Shown here: positions 30,581-40,259 of the stretch, piece by piece
Position numbering within the stretch: the stretch's first letter is position 1
Layout of the letters: each line of letters opens with the position of its first letter
Source of the DNA: Bathynomus jamesi
Lineage: Eukaryota; Arthropoda; Malacostraca; Isopoda; Cirolanidae
Reading direction: 5' to 3'
NCBI GenBank assembly: GCA_023014485.1
Contig: JAJOZX010002354.1
Span: forward strand, 62,001-126,000
DNA: 64,000 bases
Position numbers and translations under genes: made by a program
The notes under the pieces: model-generated
Databases searched by the model: none
Seen by the model: the letters and a program-made list of their open reading frames with translations, nothing else
What the model was told of the DNA's origin: nothing

Positions 30581-32190
30581 CAGTTAGTTCTAGGTAATTT
30601 GGGTGCGCTGAGCACGAATTTTTACTCGGTTTTGCTCTATCAGGTCCTGATTTTGCTCAACACCCCTCCTCTTTTTCACTAAGAAAAATAAACATTGTAT
30701 CGAGTACCCAAATTTCGACACCGCGATACGACCTGTGCTACATTCAAATGAGATCCCCATTCCAAAATTTAAGGGTCTGCCAACTCAAGAATTAGTTGAA
30801 GATGTTCCTGAAAATATTGTTATGCACTTTGAGGAGTCAGACACCGATTTTGACCCCAGCGTATTTGAAAGTCAAAACGATCCGCAAAAGTTTAACCAGG
30901 CCGAGTTGAATGATCTTGTAAGGGATCTAAATTTGCCAAAAAAGGCTGCGGAAATTTTAGCTTCAAGACTTAAAGAGAAAAACTTGCTTACTTCAAACAC
31001 ATACATTTCATTTTACAGAAAAGAGAAGAAGAACTTGTTAAATATTTTAAAACAGAGGATAGTTTAGTATATTGCTGCGACATAGTTGGTTTGTTAAAGA
31101 AGATGGGGGTTGAGTCTTACGATGCAAATGATTGGCGCTTGTTTTTAGACAGTTCGAAAAGAAGTCTTAAGTGTGTGTTGTTGCATAATGGCAATCTATA
31201 CGGCTCGATACCGATTGGGCACTCAACAAAATTAAAAGAAAAGTATGAACATATAGAAAAGGTTTTAAATCTTATCAAATATAGGGAGCACGAGTGGATC
31301 ATATGTGTTGACTTAAAAATGGTTAATTTTCTGCTAGGACAACAAGGAGGGTATACTAAATATCCCTGCTTCCTTTGCTTATGGGACAGCAGAGCCAAGG
31401 AAGAACATTATTTCAAACAAATCTGGCCAGCACGAACATCACTTACTGTCGGAGAAAAAAACGTAATTAATCCACCTTTAGTGAGCAGAGATAAAATCAT
31501 ATTTCCTCCTCTGCATATAAAACTAGGCCTCATTAAACAATATGTAAAAGCTTTAGATACGAACGGCGAGTGTTTCAAATACATAACTTCAAAATTTCCA
31601 AGTTTAAGTTATGAAAAAATCAAGGCGGGAATTTTCGACGGTCCACAAATAAGAACAATGATTAAAGACAGCAATTTTCCTAATGTCATGAATGAACGCG
31701 AAAAAAATGGCTGGTTCTCATTCGTGGACTTGATAGAAAACTTTTTAGGCAATTATAGGGCAGATAACTACGAAGAAATCGTAAAAAAACTTTTAAGGGA
31801 CTACAAAGAGTTAGGTTGCAATATGAGCATAAAAATGCATTTTTTGAATAGCCATCTTGACCAATTTCCAAGTAATTTAGGTGATGTAAGTGACGAACAA
31901 GGGGAGAGATTCCACCAAGATATCAAAATTTTGGAGGAACGGTACCAAGGCCGCTGGGATTCCCACATGATGGCTGATTACTGCTGGTGCTTGAAAAGAG
32001 ACCTGCCATCAACAAGCAAATACGCTAGAAAGTCTTACAAAAGAAAATTTAACACATGACTTAATTTTTTAGTCCTAATTTGAAAAATCTGGAAAATGGC
32101 ACATAGGCTGTCGACAAGAATCAGGACCTGATAGAGCCAAACCGAGTTGAAATTCGTATTCAGCGCACCCAAATTACCTAGAATCAAGTG
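30581..32190 (+). mobile_element. TIR transposon of unfamiliar family, copy 1
   Basis: Terminal inverted repeats of about 75 bp: left CAGTTAGTTCTAGGTAATTT, right inverse CACTTGATTCTAGGTAATTT, continuing GGGTGCGCTGA...CGAATTT and ...CTCTATCAGGTCCTGATT. Flanking triplets are TGA and TCA, possibly a damaged 3-bp duplication. The inner part of the TIR (GCTGA...CGAA...GGTTTT..CTC.ATCAGGTC) is shared with copy 2 at 54333-57118. Inserted in LINE D. Confidence 0.8.
30690..32059 (+). pseudogene. Putative transposase of the GYTKYPCFLC / GERFHQD family, copy 1
   Basis: Two frames with one shift near 31040-31090. The first (from KKNKHCIEYPNFDTAIRPV at about 30688) gives an acidic linker and LVRDLNLPKKAAEILASRLK. 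The second (31091-32059) gives DWRLFLDSSKRSLKCVLLHN, WIICVDLKMVNFLLGQQGGY, TKYPCFLCLWDSRAKEEHYF, PPLHIKLGLIKQYVKALD, FDGPQIRTMIKD and SDEQGERFHQDIKILEERYQ. The Cys pair, the PPLHIKLG block and the ERFH block are the most conserved parts relative to copy 2. The zinc-binding first exon of copy 2 is missing, and the intron between VDLK and MVNF of copy 2 is absent. I know this family as multicopy and unnamed in arthropods and hydra. A nuclease role is inferred from the TIRs. Confidence 0.7.
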
Positions 32191-32193
32191 TCA

Positions 32194-32527
32194 GATATCA
32201 TTCAATAAAATACGTGTTGCCCAGTGTAATCATTGAGTATGATTACGGGAACGGGGATGTTGTTCATATTTCCGTTAGTAAAGACGGAGAAGTATTTATT
32301 TTAAACTTCCGTCATACGTAAATCATCGTAAATTTGTTTTTCTCTTATGAATGGACCAATAGTCCGCGAAGCTACTTTTTTGTTCCTAACATAATTATAG
32401 AATTCCTTCGGATTCGATTTAATGTAGCTCATAGTTGCGCTCACTTTTTCTAAAAAGATTTTTGCTTCTTCTCAACAGCTTGTTAGCATTTTCATCGGAC
32501 AAATTATTTGTTTCTTTAAATTTGAAA
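32194..32527 (-). pseudogene. LINE D ORF2 linker between endonuclease and RT
   Basis: Minus-strand frames give FKETNNLSDENANKLL, then residues resembling YIKSNPKEFYNYVRNKK and GPFIREK, the typical helix-rich linker of CR1-type ORF2. Broken by stops. Confidence 0.55.
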
Positions 32528-32529
32528 TA

Positions 32530-33815
32530 TCAGGTCATCCCATAAGTAATGTTTTTTTACGATAGATTAAGTTTAAACTAGTCCTACTCGGTTTAAGCAT
32601 AAATTTTCCGAAGGTTATATCTAAGAGGAGATCTATCGTGTTTCGCTACATACTTTACAGACCTTGACCAGTGAAGACGTGTGTTTTGCTTTATGTGAAC
32701 CCCTCATAAACATGGCGGTATCGGAAGAGCATATCAGGCATATAATGCTTTACGAGTTAAAAAAAGGGAATAGTGCTACTGAAGCAATGCGAAACATTCA
32801 GGACGTTTATGGCAACGATATTCTGCATGTGAGGAAATGTCAAAGATGGTTTCAAAAGTTTAGGAATGGTGACTGCTGTTTGACAGATGCAGCACGCTCT
32901 GGACGCCCTGCTGAGTTTGATGATGACCTGCTGTTAGCCGCACTTGAAGAAGACTGTTCAACAACTGTCGAAGAATTGGCCCAGAAACTCGATTCATCCC
33001 CGTCCACCATCCATCGACATTTGCAACAACTCGGGAAAGTGCCTAAGTTAGGAAAATGGATGCCACATGAATTGTCGATCGACAATCTGAGGGTGCGGGT
33101 AAACATTAGCACAGCTCTTCATTCCCGTAAACTCCAAGATCCGTTTTTGCACCGTTTAGTGACTGGTGATGAAAAGTGGATACTGTACCAGAATGTTAAG
33201 CGCCGTCGACAGTGGGTTTGTGCCGGAGAACTAGCGACACCACAGCCAAAACCAAATCTTCACTCCCGGAAGGTGTTGCTTAGTGTTTGGTGGGATAAAA
33301 GGTGATGTAATACACTTTGAAACCTTACCGCACAACCAAATAATCACCGCTCAAGTCTACTGTCAACAACTGGATTGATTGAACACTGCACTAAAAGAAA
33401 AGAGACCTTCTTTGGTTAATCGGAAAGGAATCGTGTTCCACCATGACAACGCACGTCCTCATACCGCTCGGATCACTTCTGCAAAAATTGAGGAGCTTGG
33501 GTGGGAAAAACCTCCACATCTTCCATATTCTCCAGACCTTGCGCCTTCAGATTATCATCTCTTCAGGAGTCTGCAAAACTATCTTGACGAGAAACAGTAT
33601 ACTTCTTCAGATGACCTGCACACCAGTCTTTGTACGTTTTTTGCCCAAAACCGCCTGAATTTTATGAACATGGCATTGAAAAGCTTGTAGGACGTTGGCA
33701 GAGTGTCATTGATTCCGATGGAAAATATATACTAGATTATAAAGTTTCAGTTGAGTTTTTTTTTTGTCCTTCAAATTCCGATCTAAAAAACGACATTACT
33801 TATGGGATGACCTGA
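32530..33815 (+). mobile_element. mariner (DD34D) transposon with intact TIRs
   Basis: TIRs of about 28 bp (TCAGGTCATCCCATAAGTAA and its inverse ending at 33815), flanked by TA (32528-32529 and 33816-33817). It contains a full but broken transposase gene. Inserted in LINE D. Confidence 0.95.
32712..33760 (+). pseudogene. mariner transposase, frameshifted and with stop
   Basis: Likely start is MAVSEEHIRHIMLYELKKG at 32712. The first HTH lies in VYGNDILHVRKCQRWFQKF, the linker in ARSGRPAEFDDD, the second HTH in TVEELAQKLDSSPSTIHRHL and the first catalytic Asp in TGDEKWILY. The WWDxxG region is shifted near 33298. After a TGA at about 33374 (in QQLD*LNTAL) the frame 33379-33690 supplies FHHDNARPHTA and YSPDLAPSDYHLF with 34 residues between the second and third acids. 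A final shift near 33645 spoils the C-terminus. At least three lesions, so not functional, though the TIRs could be mobilised in trans. Confidence 0.9.
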
Positions 33816-33829
33816 TACGTGTTCTTTTT

Positions 33830-34253
33830 AACGTTAAGCCAGGTTCTTTTTACGTAATGGGATATTACTTGATTCTAAACGTTTCAAATTAAAAAAAAAA
33901 AAATCCATCCGCCATTAATATCATTACGCGATAAAGCCAATTATGGGTAAAGAATTGCAGTTTCATGTCACGAAATTTCTTTAAAGTCCAAAACATATTC
34001 CAGACTCCTAATTATGAACAGAACCTTAATTTGAAGTGCTATTTGCCTCTGATCACTGGTGAAGTAGTAGTCTCCTACAGAGATATTATTATTAAACAAG
34101 TCTAGGTCTGTACTTAAAACAAAATCTAGAACATTGCGTTCTCTAGTGGGTTCCTTGACCATTTGAAAAAGAACTTTTGAGCAAACCCTTATATAGTCGA
34201 CGACCGGAATTAGACTGTAAAGGACCAACCCAATCCCTGCACTACAAGGTAAA
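33830..34253 (-). pseudogene. LINE D endonuclease, C-terminal part
   Basis: NLPCSAGIGLVLYSLIPVVD, QMVKEPTRERNVLDFVLS and SVGDYYFTSDQRQIALQI. The last SDQ corresponds to the catalytic SDH motif with His replaced by Gln. It joins in frame to the piece right of 34512 once the TTAA elements are removed. Confidence 0.75.
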
Positions 34254-34421
34254 TTAACCCGTTTGCTGCGCAACCCATAATATCACGGGCTCTCGCTTCT
34301 GACCATTTCTGCGCTGCCCGTATATATATATGGGTTTAAACTTTAAACTGAGATATCTCTTTGCGTAGCCCGTGTTTTTGGCTCGACTCGTAACTGGCCG
34401 CTCGCGCAGTTAACGAGTTAA
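34254..34421. mobile_element. TTAA-flanked mini-element 1
   Basis: Bounded by TTAA at 34254-34257 and 34418-34421. Ends are inverted: TTAACCCGTTTGCTGCGC versus TTAACTCGTTAACTGCGC. Contains a short TA run. TTAA targets and such ends suggest a piggyBac- or Kolobok-type MITE. Confidence 0.65.
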
Positions 34422-34512
34422 CCCGTTAACGCCGAACTTTTTTGTAGGGTTAAGTCTAAATGCGTGTATTTAAAACGGTACGTATTCGACCCAGTCGGCG
34501 TTAGAGGGTTAA
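34418..34512. mobile_element. TTAA-flanked mini-element 2, sharing a TTAA with element 1
   Basis: A 95-bp unit from TTAA (34418-34421) to TTAA (34509-34512) with ends TTAACCCGTTAACGCCGA and inverse ...TCGGCGTTAGAGGGTTAA. No coding capacity. Confidence 0.75.
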
Positions 34513-34609
34513 GATCGCCCATAATTATCACATCATGTTCGCTACTTACATAAAAAATTAGTTCCTGAAGTCTGTCATCACTATCGACAGTCAGAGAGGG
34601 AGGCCTATA
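34513..34609 (-). pseudogene. LINE D endonuclease, middle part
   Basis: YRPPSLTVDSDDRLQELI and EHDVIIMGDLN (the GDFN-type motif). Flanked by the TTAA elements on the left and the dimeric SINE on the right. Confidence 0.75.
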
Positions 34610-34963
34610 ACCTTGGTTAATCTTGGTTTTGCTTCCGCCCGAATTGTTTATTCTGACGTTGGTCAAGCTTGTCACTTCACCTTAGACATACAGTTTAACG
34701 TGGAATCCGAACCACGCCCCACCACGGGCGGTCAGAAATTACAAAGTCTTTGCCTGGACTCGATCTCACGACCTCCCGATCAGCAGCCCAGCATCTTAAC
34801 CACTAGGTTACCCAGGGTACTCATCTATCTACTAACTAATTTTTATTGTGTGGAAGGATGAACAGCTGGGTTATGCTGCGCGCCGGCTGCCGTCACCGGG
34901 TCTCGATCCCGGAGCCGATGGATTTCGCAGTCAGTGATGCTAACCACTACACCGCCCACTAAA
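34610..34963 (-). mobile_element. Dimeric SINE with two tRNA-like heads, copy 1
   Basis: Flanked by CCTATAA (34603-34609 and 34964-34970). On the minus strand it starts with a tRNA-like module (A box TGGTGTAGTGGTTAGC, B box GGGATCGAGACCC), a linker (GCCGGCGCGCAGCATAACC, ACACAATAAAAA), then a second, different tRNA-like module (GTGGTTAAGATGCTGG; GGTCGTGAGATCGAGTCC). A shared body follows (GTGGTTCGGATTCCACGTTA) and a tail GGGCGGAAGCAAAACCAA. The same order is present at 59763-60106. Confidence 0.85.
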
Positions 34964-34970
34964 CCTATAA

Positions 34971-35290
34971 TTTCTTTCTTTCGTGAGTTGTCTTTAATTT
35001 CAACAAACATCGCATTTATATTATCAATTTCTGCAATGTTTTTAATTATAGGTTTTAAGTGTGACTGAACGTATGGTACTCTAGCACCACTCCTCCTTTC
35101 CATTCTGTCATTGTTAAATATCTCAACCAGGAATATGATATTCCCCAAGGAAATCTCTACTCTCCGTATGTAACCAGGATTCAGTAATTGCTACAACCTC
35201 AAAGTTTTGGTCAAAGACAACACTTAATAGTTCATAAAATTTAAATCTTAAATTTCGAGCATTAATATAAAATACATTTATAAAATTTTG
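34971..35290 (-). pseudogene. LINE D endonuclease, N-terminal part
   Basis: NVFYINARNLRFKFYELLS, NFEVVAITESWLHTESRDFL (catalytic Glu in TESW) and RMERRSGARVPYVQSHLKP. This is the opening of a CR1-type endonuclease, matching LINE C (NVFYCNAPNIRNKL; AIAETWLN). Confidence 0.8.
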
Positions 35291-35329
35291 AGTACCGCAA
35301 TAAAATCTCGAGGTTCTTCGTGGAGGCAG

Positions 35330-35725
35330 TCGTTTGCTGTAACGAAAACTTGTTAGGTTGGTCGCTTGCGTAGAGGTTTAGCCATTTATTGGCTGAAAAG
35401 CCATCGCAGAGCTGTGAAACAGCCTACCAAGATGCGCTGCTCCCACGCCATTCAGGTGAAGATTATCACGTAAAAATGAACCCATTTTATTAGAGAAGTA
35501 ATTTCACAAATCAACGAATTCAACACTTTACTGTCGCCAAAGAGATTTAGGACTATTATTTTGCCGAAAAAGTCGTTGGATATTGCTATTCTGGGGAGAA
35601 TTCCTGAAAAAATTAGTTTATTAGTTCTATCCTTTAGAGTTCGCACCAGCCGCTTGTATTTCTCTATTAGCTCCTCCGACCTGGTAATTTTAATATCGTT
35701 AGTCCCAACAGGTACCACAAATATC
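35330..35725 (-). pseudogene. LINE D ORF1 SGNH esterase domain
   Basis: VPVGTNDIKITRSEELIEKY (Gly-x-Asn-Asp block), RTLKDRTNKLIFSGILPR and, downstream after shifts, RDGLHLNGVGAARFGRLF near 35440 (Asp-x-x-His catalytic block). Same architecture as LINE C ORF1. Frameshifted. Confidence 0.7.
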
Positions 35726-36170
35726 GTATTTTCATCAGCATCTTTAACAAACTTGTCAGTGGAATCCGTGATACCAACACCGGCTCCAGGATAGCAGTAC
35801 CTCCACCTCCTTTGAGTTGGGTTCCTGCCGCAGAACTCCTGTAATTGCCCTCGAATAATGGAATGCCCAACTAGCCTAATCTCTTGCGTGTCATTCTGCT
35901 CTGGCTCTAAGACGGCAAATCTACTAGTTGTGACTACTGTTAAGCAAGGCTTATGCTCTCTAAGTTGGGCCCCATTTCGAACTGGCTTAAACGGTCGATC
36001 TTCCGAAGGGGAAAGGGGGGCAGGAATGACAACTACTGGTTGGGGATTCGTCGTAGTCTTTGCGCGATCTCCGCCCTGTGTGAGAACTCGCGCCCAAACT
36101 CTGAAACAAAATCCTGCAGTGAGTTGAACCTAGCTGCCAAAGCACTAAATTTCTTAATGCAATAGTGGTA
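35726..36170 (-). pseudogene. LINE D ORF1, decayed N-terminal region
   Basis: Minus-strand remains upstream of the esterase. Fragmentary frames only, with acidic and coiled-coil-like stretches near 36000-36160. No clear start. Confidence 0.4.
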
Positions 36171-36249
36171 GGTGACGATCCAGAAGAACTGTGCTACACA
36201 CAAATATAATTCATGAAATTATTGTGCGCAGTCGGCAGAAATCAAAAAT

Positions 36250-36930
36250 GTTAAAAAACAAAAACAAATGGGATTCGCAACATGGAAGTTAGCAAAGCTA
36301 GAAAAAGATCCTGATTTTTTAAAACGCATTCTCTTCACTGATGAGTGTTATGTACGTCTGTGTGGGGAGATTAATAAGTAAATCTTTCGTTATTGGTGAA
36401 GTTATGCTGGCACTCCAATAGAGCTTCCACGTAGTACTGCTAAACTCAACTGTTGGGTGGTATGGTGTAGTAGGTCCCTCCTTTCAGAATGAAACTGGAA
36501 AAGCAGTAATGGTAACACAAAATTCATATCGTCAGATGCTTCAAGATTTCACAATTAGTTTGTTTGTCCCGTAAAAGAAATAACTGCATTACCCCAGATT
36601 CACAGTGGTTTCAGCAGAATGGAGCGCTCCCACACACTGCTTGTGAAACTCGCAACTTTTTAAGGAAGCATTTTTCCGGGCGACTAATCTTCCTTCATAA
36701 GATAAGCCAGTGGAATGGCTCCCATACTCACGTGACCTCACACCCCCTGACTTTTTTATGTTGGGTTCCATAAAACATGGGATCTGTTCTACCAAGCCTA
36801 ACACACTTGAAGACCTAAAGACCAATGTCTGAGGTAATCAACAACATCCCAGCTGAGCCGTTTCCAAAAATTTTCAAACATTTGTGTAAGGTTGAATATT
36901 GTGTAAGAAAAAAAGATTACACTGAACATG
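36250..36930 (+). pseudogene. Tc1/mariner-superfamily transposase relic
   Basis: LEKDPDFLKRILFTDECYVR (first Asp), WFQQNGALPHTACETRNFLR (Asn where the second Asp is expected) and a shifted SRDLTPPDFF-like region around 36730, then KPNTLEDLK. Many stops and shifts. Spacing of the acids seems longer than 34, like the HDGA-type families. No TIRs found. Confidence 0.65.
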
Positions 36931-37390
36931 TTTGATTAAGGTTAATAAACTCCTAAGTTTACGTACATATTGCTTTATAGGGGCATTTTTGGAGAACACT
37001 TGGTACCTTCTGAGTAGGAGTCGCGAGCGCTACCGTCACAGTATGGCAGGATAAAAGTTAACACAACCTGTTGTGTATTTTAAACGACAGAGAACACACT
37101 TAACGTTTTCGCTTCCAAAGGTGTTATGTTGTAACTTGGAAGGGCGAAGGCCTGTAGAAAAATAACTTTATCATCCACAGCAATGTAATTGTATAGAACT
37201 TTCAAGTTTTACTTCAGTTGTAATGTTTTTCTCTACAGATTTCCGCAATTTTTGGGGAGTTTGGACTGTGGCTGGATTACATGTTCTTCCATTGTGGATG
37301 TTTGGCATCCAGCAAAACTTATTCATTACTCATCTTAGTTTTCTTCCCACCTGGACTCCATTAACAGGTAAAGCCAACTGAATTCATTGT
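36931..37390. other. No recognisable feature
   Basis: AT-rich with no ORF or repeat I can support. Confidence 0.4.
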
Positions 37391-37399
37391 AATTACAGT

Positions 37400-37780
37400 A
37401 TATTTCCGAGCAAATAAATTTGGAGGGGCCATACTGGATTACACTTGTCCATCCGTCCGTCTGTTCGTCACATTCATTTCGTGTCCGCGCTATTAACTTG
37501 AATTGCTCAACATAAACTGATGAAGCTTCATACATTTAGATCATCATAAAACAGTGTGTCATGAGAAAGAATCAGGTCTCTGCGTTGAAGGTCATGATCG
37601 CTAATATAAGTCAAATGGAGGTCCATGCCGTAACTTTTGAACCGCTCTACGTAAATTGATGAAACTTCATGCACATACTGTATATATATCATCATGAGAC
37701 GATGTGTCGCGAGCAGAAATCGGATTCTTGCACCAAAATTCAACGTTACAGATATAGGAGAGGGCACTTATAGTTTACTA
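37400..37780. repeat. Diverged tandem repeat (two units of about 150-170 bp)
   Basis: A unit with TTGAA..GCTC.ACxTAAAxTGATGAA and CATCAT...GTGTGTC.(C)GAG occurs around 37500-37565 and again around 37640-37715, preceded by CCATCCGTCCGTCTGTTCG. Non-coding. Possibly part of a dispersed or satellite-like repeat. Confidence 0.5.
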
Positions 37781-38074
37781 GAACTCCCAGTCCTTGTCAA
37801 AAGTTCTCTGATTCTCATCCAAAGTTTTTGTTAATAAGCTATTTGCGTATGCATAAAGAGAGCAATGCTTATAACAATTTGTCGGTCATTTCGTTGCCAT
37901 TGAAATGTTCAGCCATCTTGAAGCTTCATTAGAAAAGCGAGTTTTAAGTTGTTTTTAAGTCGTTACTGCAGAAATTCAAAATTCACATTTAAAATTGTTT
38001 AGAAAATAATATTACTACAGTTTCTGCTATGCGACAGTACAATGTACAGTTACAATGAGCAGTTGTCAACTGGA
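37781..38074. other. No recognisable feature
   Basis: No ORF or repeat I can support. Confidence 0.4.
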
Positions 38075-38145
38075 CTATTTATTTTATTTAATTTGGCCCT
38101 TAAGCTTTAGGTTTTACTGCGCTCTCAGATTAATTAAAAATAGAA
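38075..38145 (-). repeat. LINE A-family 3' end fragment
   Basis: Minus-strand match to the LINE A tail at about 24690-24755: TTGGCCCTTAAGCTTTAGG reads as the inverse of that segment. A severely 5'-truncated copy. Confidence 0.7.
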
Positions 38146-38273
38146 CATTTCACTTCATAGGTAATTATGATTAAGTAATATATATAATCATGAAAAGAAG
38201 CATTAATGAACTTAGAATACATAAACGAGCGAATAGTTGAAAATTAGAAATGAATTCTGTAATACGGAATATA

Positions 38274-38825
38274 CAGGGTGTCCGAGAATTATCTGTACAG
38301 TTTTTGGCCGTTATTAAAAGTCAACCATGAAGTGCAGAAATTCCAGTGTTATCCCATTTTACAGAGAATCTCATTAAGTTTTTTATGATACCACGTTTTG
38401 ACAAGTTTTTTAGAAATGTACGCGGGTGACAGACATTGATGATTTAAAAGCAAGAATCACAGCTGCTATTGAGCGAATTGATGTGGATATGCTGCAGCGT
38501 ACATGGCAACATTTGGAGTATCGATTGGATGTTTTGCGAATCACTAATGGTGCACATATCGAATGTTTGTAACAACGTTACTTTAATAAAAGAAACTTTT
38601 GAAAATACAGATTCTAAATAATCTTGTTTAAGAATTTTATTAAAAGATGAAATTGTACAGATAATGTTCGGACACACTGGAATTTCTAAAAAACTTGTCA
38701 AAACTTGGTATCAGAAAAAACTTAATGAGATTCTCTGTAAAATGGGACAACACTGAAATTTCTACACTTCATGGTTGACTTTTAATAACAGCCAAAAACT
38801 GTACAGATAATTCTCGGACACCCTG
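38274..38825 (+). mobile_element. Mariner-type deletion derivative with ~140-bp TIRs
   Basis: CAGGGTGTCCGAGAATTATC at the left and its inverse at the right, flanked by TA (38272-38273 and 38826-38827). The inverted arms run about 140 bp each. The core keeps only the last codons of a transposase. Confidence 0.9.
38426..38572 (+). pseudogene. Transposase C-terminal remnant within the MITE
   Basis: An open stretch of 49 codons (TDIDDLKARITAAIERIDVD, then WQHLEYRLDVLRITNGAHIE) ending at TAA. This is the typical C-terminal tail of a Tc1/mariner-superfamily transposase. DNA-binding and catalytic parts are deleted, so this unit must rely on an enzyme made elsewhere. Confidence 0.8.
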
Positions 38826-38849
38826 TATATTAAGTCTTAAAAACCATTA

Positions 38850-38891
38850 TTATTATTATTATTATTATAATAATAATAATAATAATAATAG
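38850..38891. repeat. (TTA)n/(TAA)n microsatellite
   Basis: A run of TTA that turns into its inverse TAA repeat. Confidence 0.9.
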
Positions 38892-39550
38892 ATATGATAC
38901 ATTATATTGCGTTTTGCAATTTACCTTATATGATGTATGACTTACAAATGTGAAGTAAGTTTTTATTGTATTGATTTAACATTGTGTATCAGATTTGAAT
39001 TAATATGTTGTAGAACTACTGCAAATATACTGTATAATTAAATTTTTTAAGTTTTTCATTGTGCCTTTCCACCCACTTACTCCCCTTAGGTTTAATTGTT
39101 TTGAGTTTGGGTCGATGCGTGTGTTTTGGAGCAGAAATTTGGAGCATTTGGTTTCACATATCTTCTCTTCTGATCAAAAATTCTTCCACGGATTGAATTT
39201 ACATCTTTTTAATCGGTTTCCAACCATTTTGAAAATTCCTATTCGCCCGTCTTTATTTTAATTCACCCCAATGAATTTTATATTTTTAAAATCTTGTCAA
39301 ATTTCTTGGAATAAAACATTTTTTCGATTATTAATTAAAGTGTAGTAGCTAAATGAGGTTTTAGTTTTAAATGTAGATTGTAATTTTGTTTTCAACCAGT
39401 AATTAACCAAATTTCAGAAAACTTTTAATAATGTTGATAATTTTTTCGTTTGTCTATAAATCTTTTTCATATTATGAATCTCATGGTTGCAAATAATTTT
39501 GGTATTTGATTAAGTTAATGTCTTCGATATAACCAGTGCCTTGGTTATAA
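38892..39550. other. No recognisable feature
   Basis: AT-rich, short ORFs only. Confidence 0.4.
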
Positions 39551-39558
39551 TAAAGGAA

Positions 39559-39761
39559 TAGGCTGACCATATTTCCTTGAGACAAAAACGGGACATTGGG
39601 ATGGCAAAAAAGGGACGGGGGTTATGTAATATTATGTATTCATGAAAAAGTAAGTACATAAACATATTGAGCTTACAATTATTCTTCAGTGACAGAACCC
39701 ATACAGAACCCATAAAAAAAATGGTACTGTCCCGTTCAAAACGGTACGTATGGTCAGCCTA
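39559..39761. mobile_element. hAT-type MITE with perfect 8-bp duplication
   Basis: TAGGCTGACCATA at the left and its inverse TATGGTCAGCCTA at the right, flanked by TAAAGGAA at 39551-39558 and 39762-39769. 203 bp, non-coding. Confidence 0.9.
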
Positions 39762-39769
39762 TAAAGGAA

Positions 39770-40251
39770 TCAAGTTTAAACTACCAAAGTACGATATTTA
39801 TTTTAGTTATAACTTATACATTTATATCGAGAAATTACTTATTTCAAGTGCCACTTAATGATATCTAATTCAGGGCCTCAACACTTCCCGTATCTTATTC
39901 TCAAAAGTAGAAGAATGTTTTAAATGTTTTATACAATATTAAGTTAGGTACAGTGCAACATATTAAAGTAAGGTTTTGGCATGAAGGAGAATTAAAACGT
40001 TAATGTTTGTAGTACACTGTATGCTATTATTAATTGTATAATAATTATGTACCTATACTGTATGTACAATGTATAATTAAGGAGTCTGTATTTATCAAAG
40101 AATTTAGCTTTAACAAATAATTTAGTGAATAACACCCAGTAATCTCATGCAGGATCTTAAAATGAATTTCTGTTGATTCTCTTTATTCTTGTCTAAAAAG
40201 GGGGGAAAGAGAGAGTAAATTATGTTGAATTTTCGACAAAGTATGTGTAAG
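39770..40251. other. No recognisable feature
   Basis: AT-rich, nothing supportable. Confidence 0.4.
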
Positions 40252-40259
40252 AAAAGTTG

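Larger units (their letters stand above)
30363..36170 (-). mobile_element. Non-LTR retrotransposon D (CR1-like, esterase-type ORF1), multiply interrupted
   Basis: Minus-strand LINE whose parts are recoverable between insertions: ORF1 with SGNH esterase (about 36170-35330), endonuclease (35290 to 33830), linker (32526-32194) and RT start (30570-30365). It is interrupted by a dimeric SINE (34610-34963), two TTAA elements (34254-34512), a mariner (32530-33815), a novel-family transposon (30581-32190) and a 5S SINE (30190-30362). Same general type as LINE C. Confidence 0.75.
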
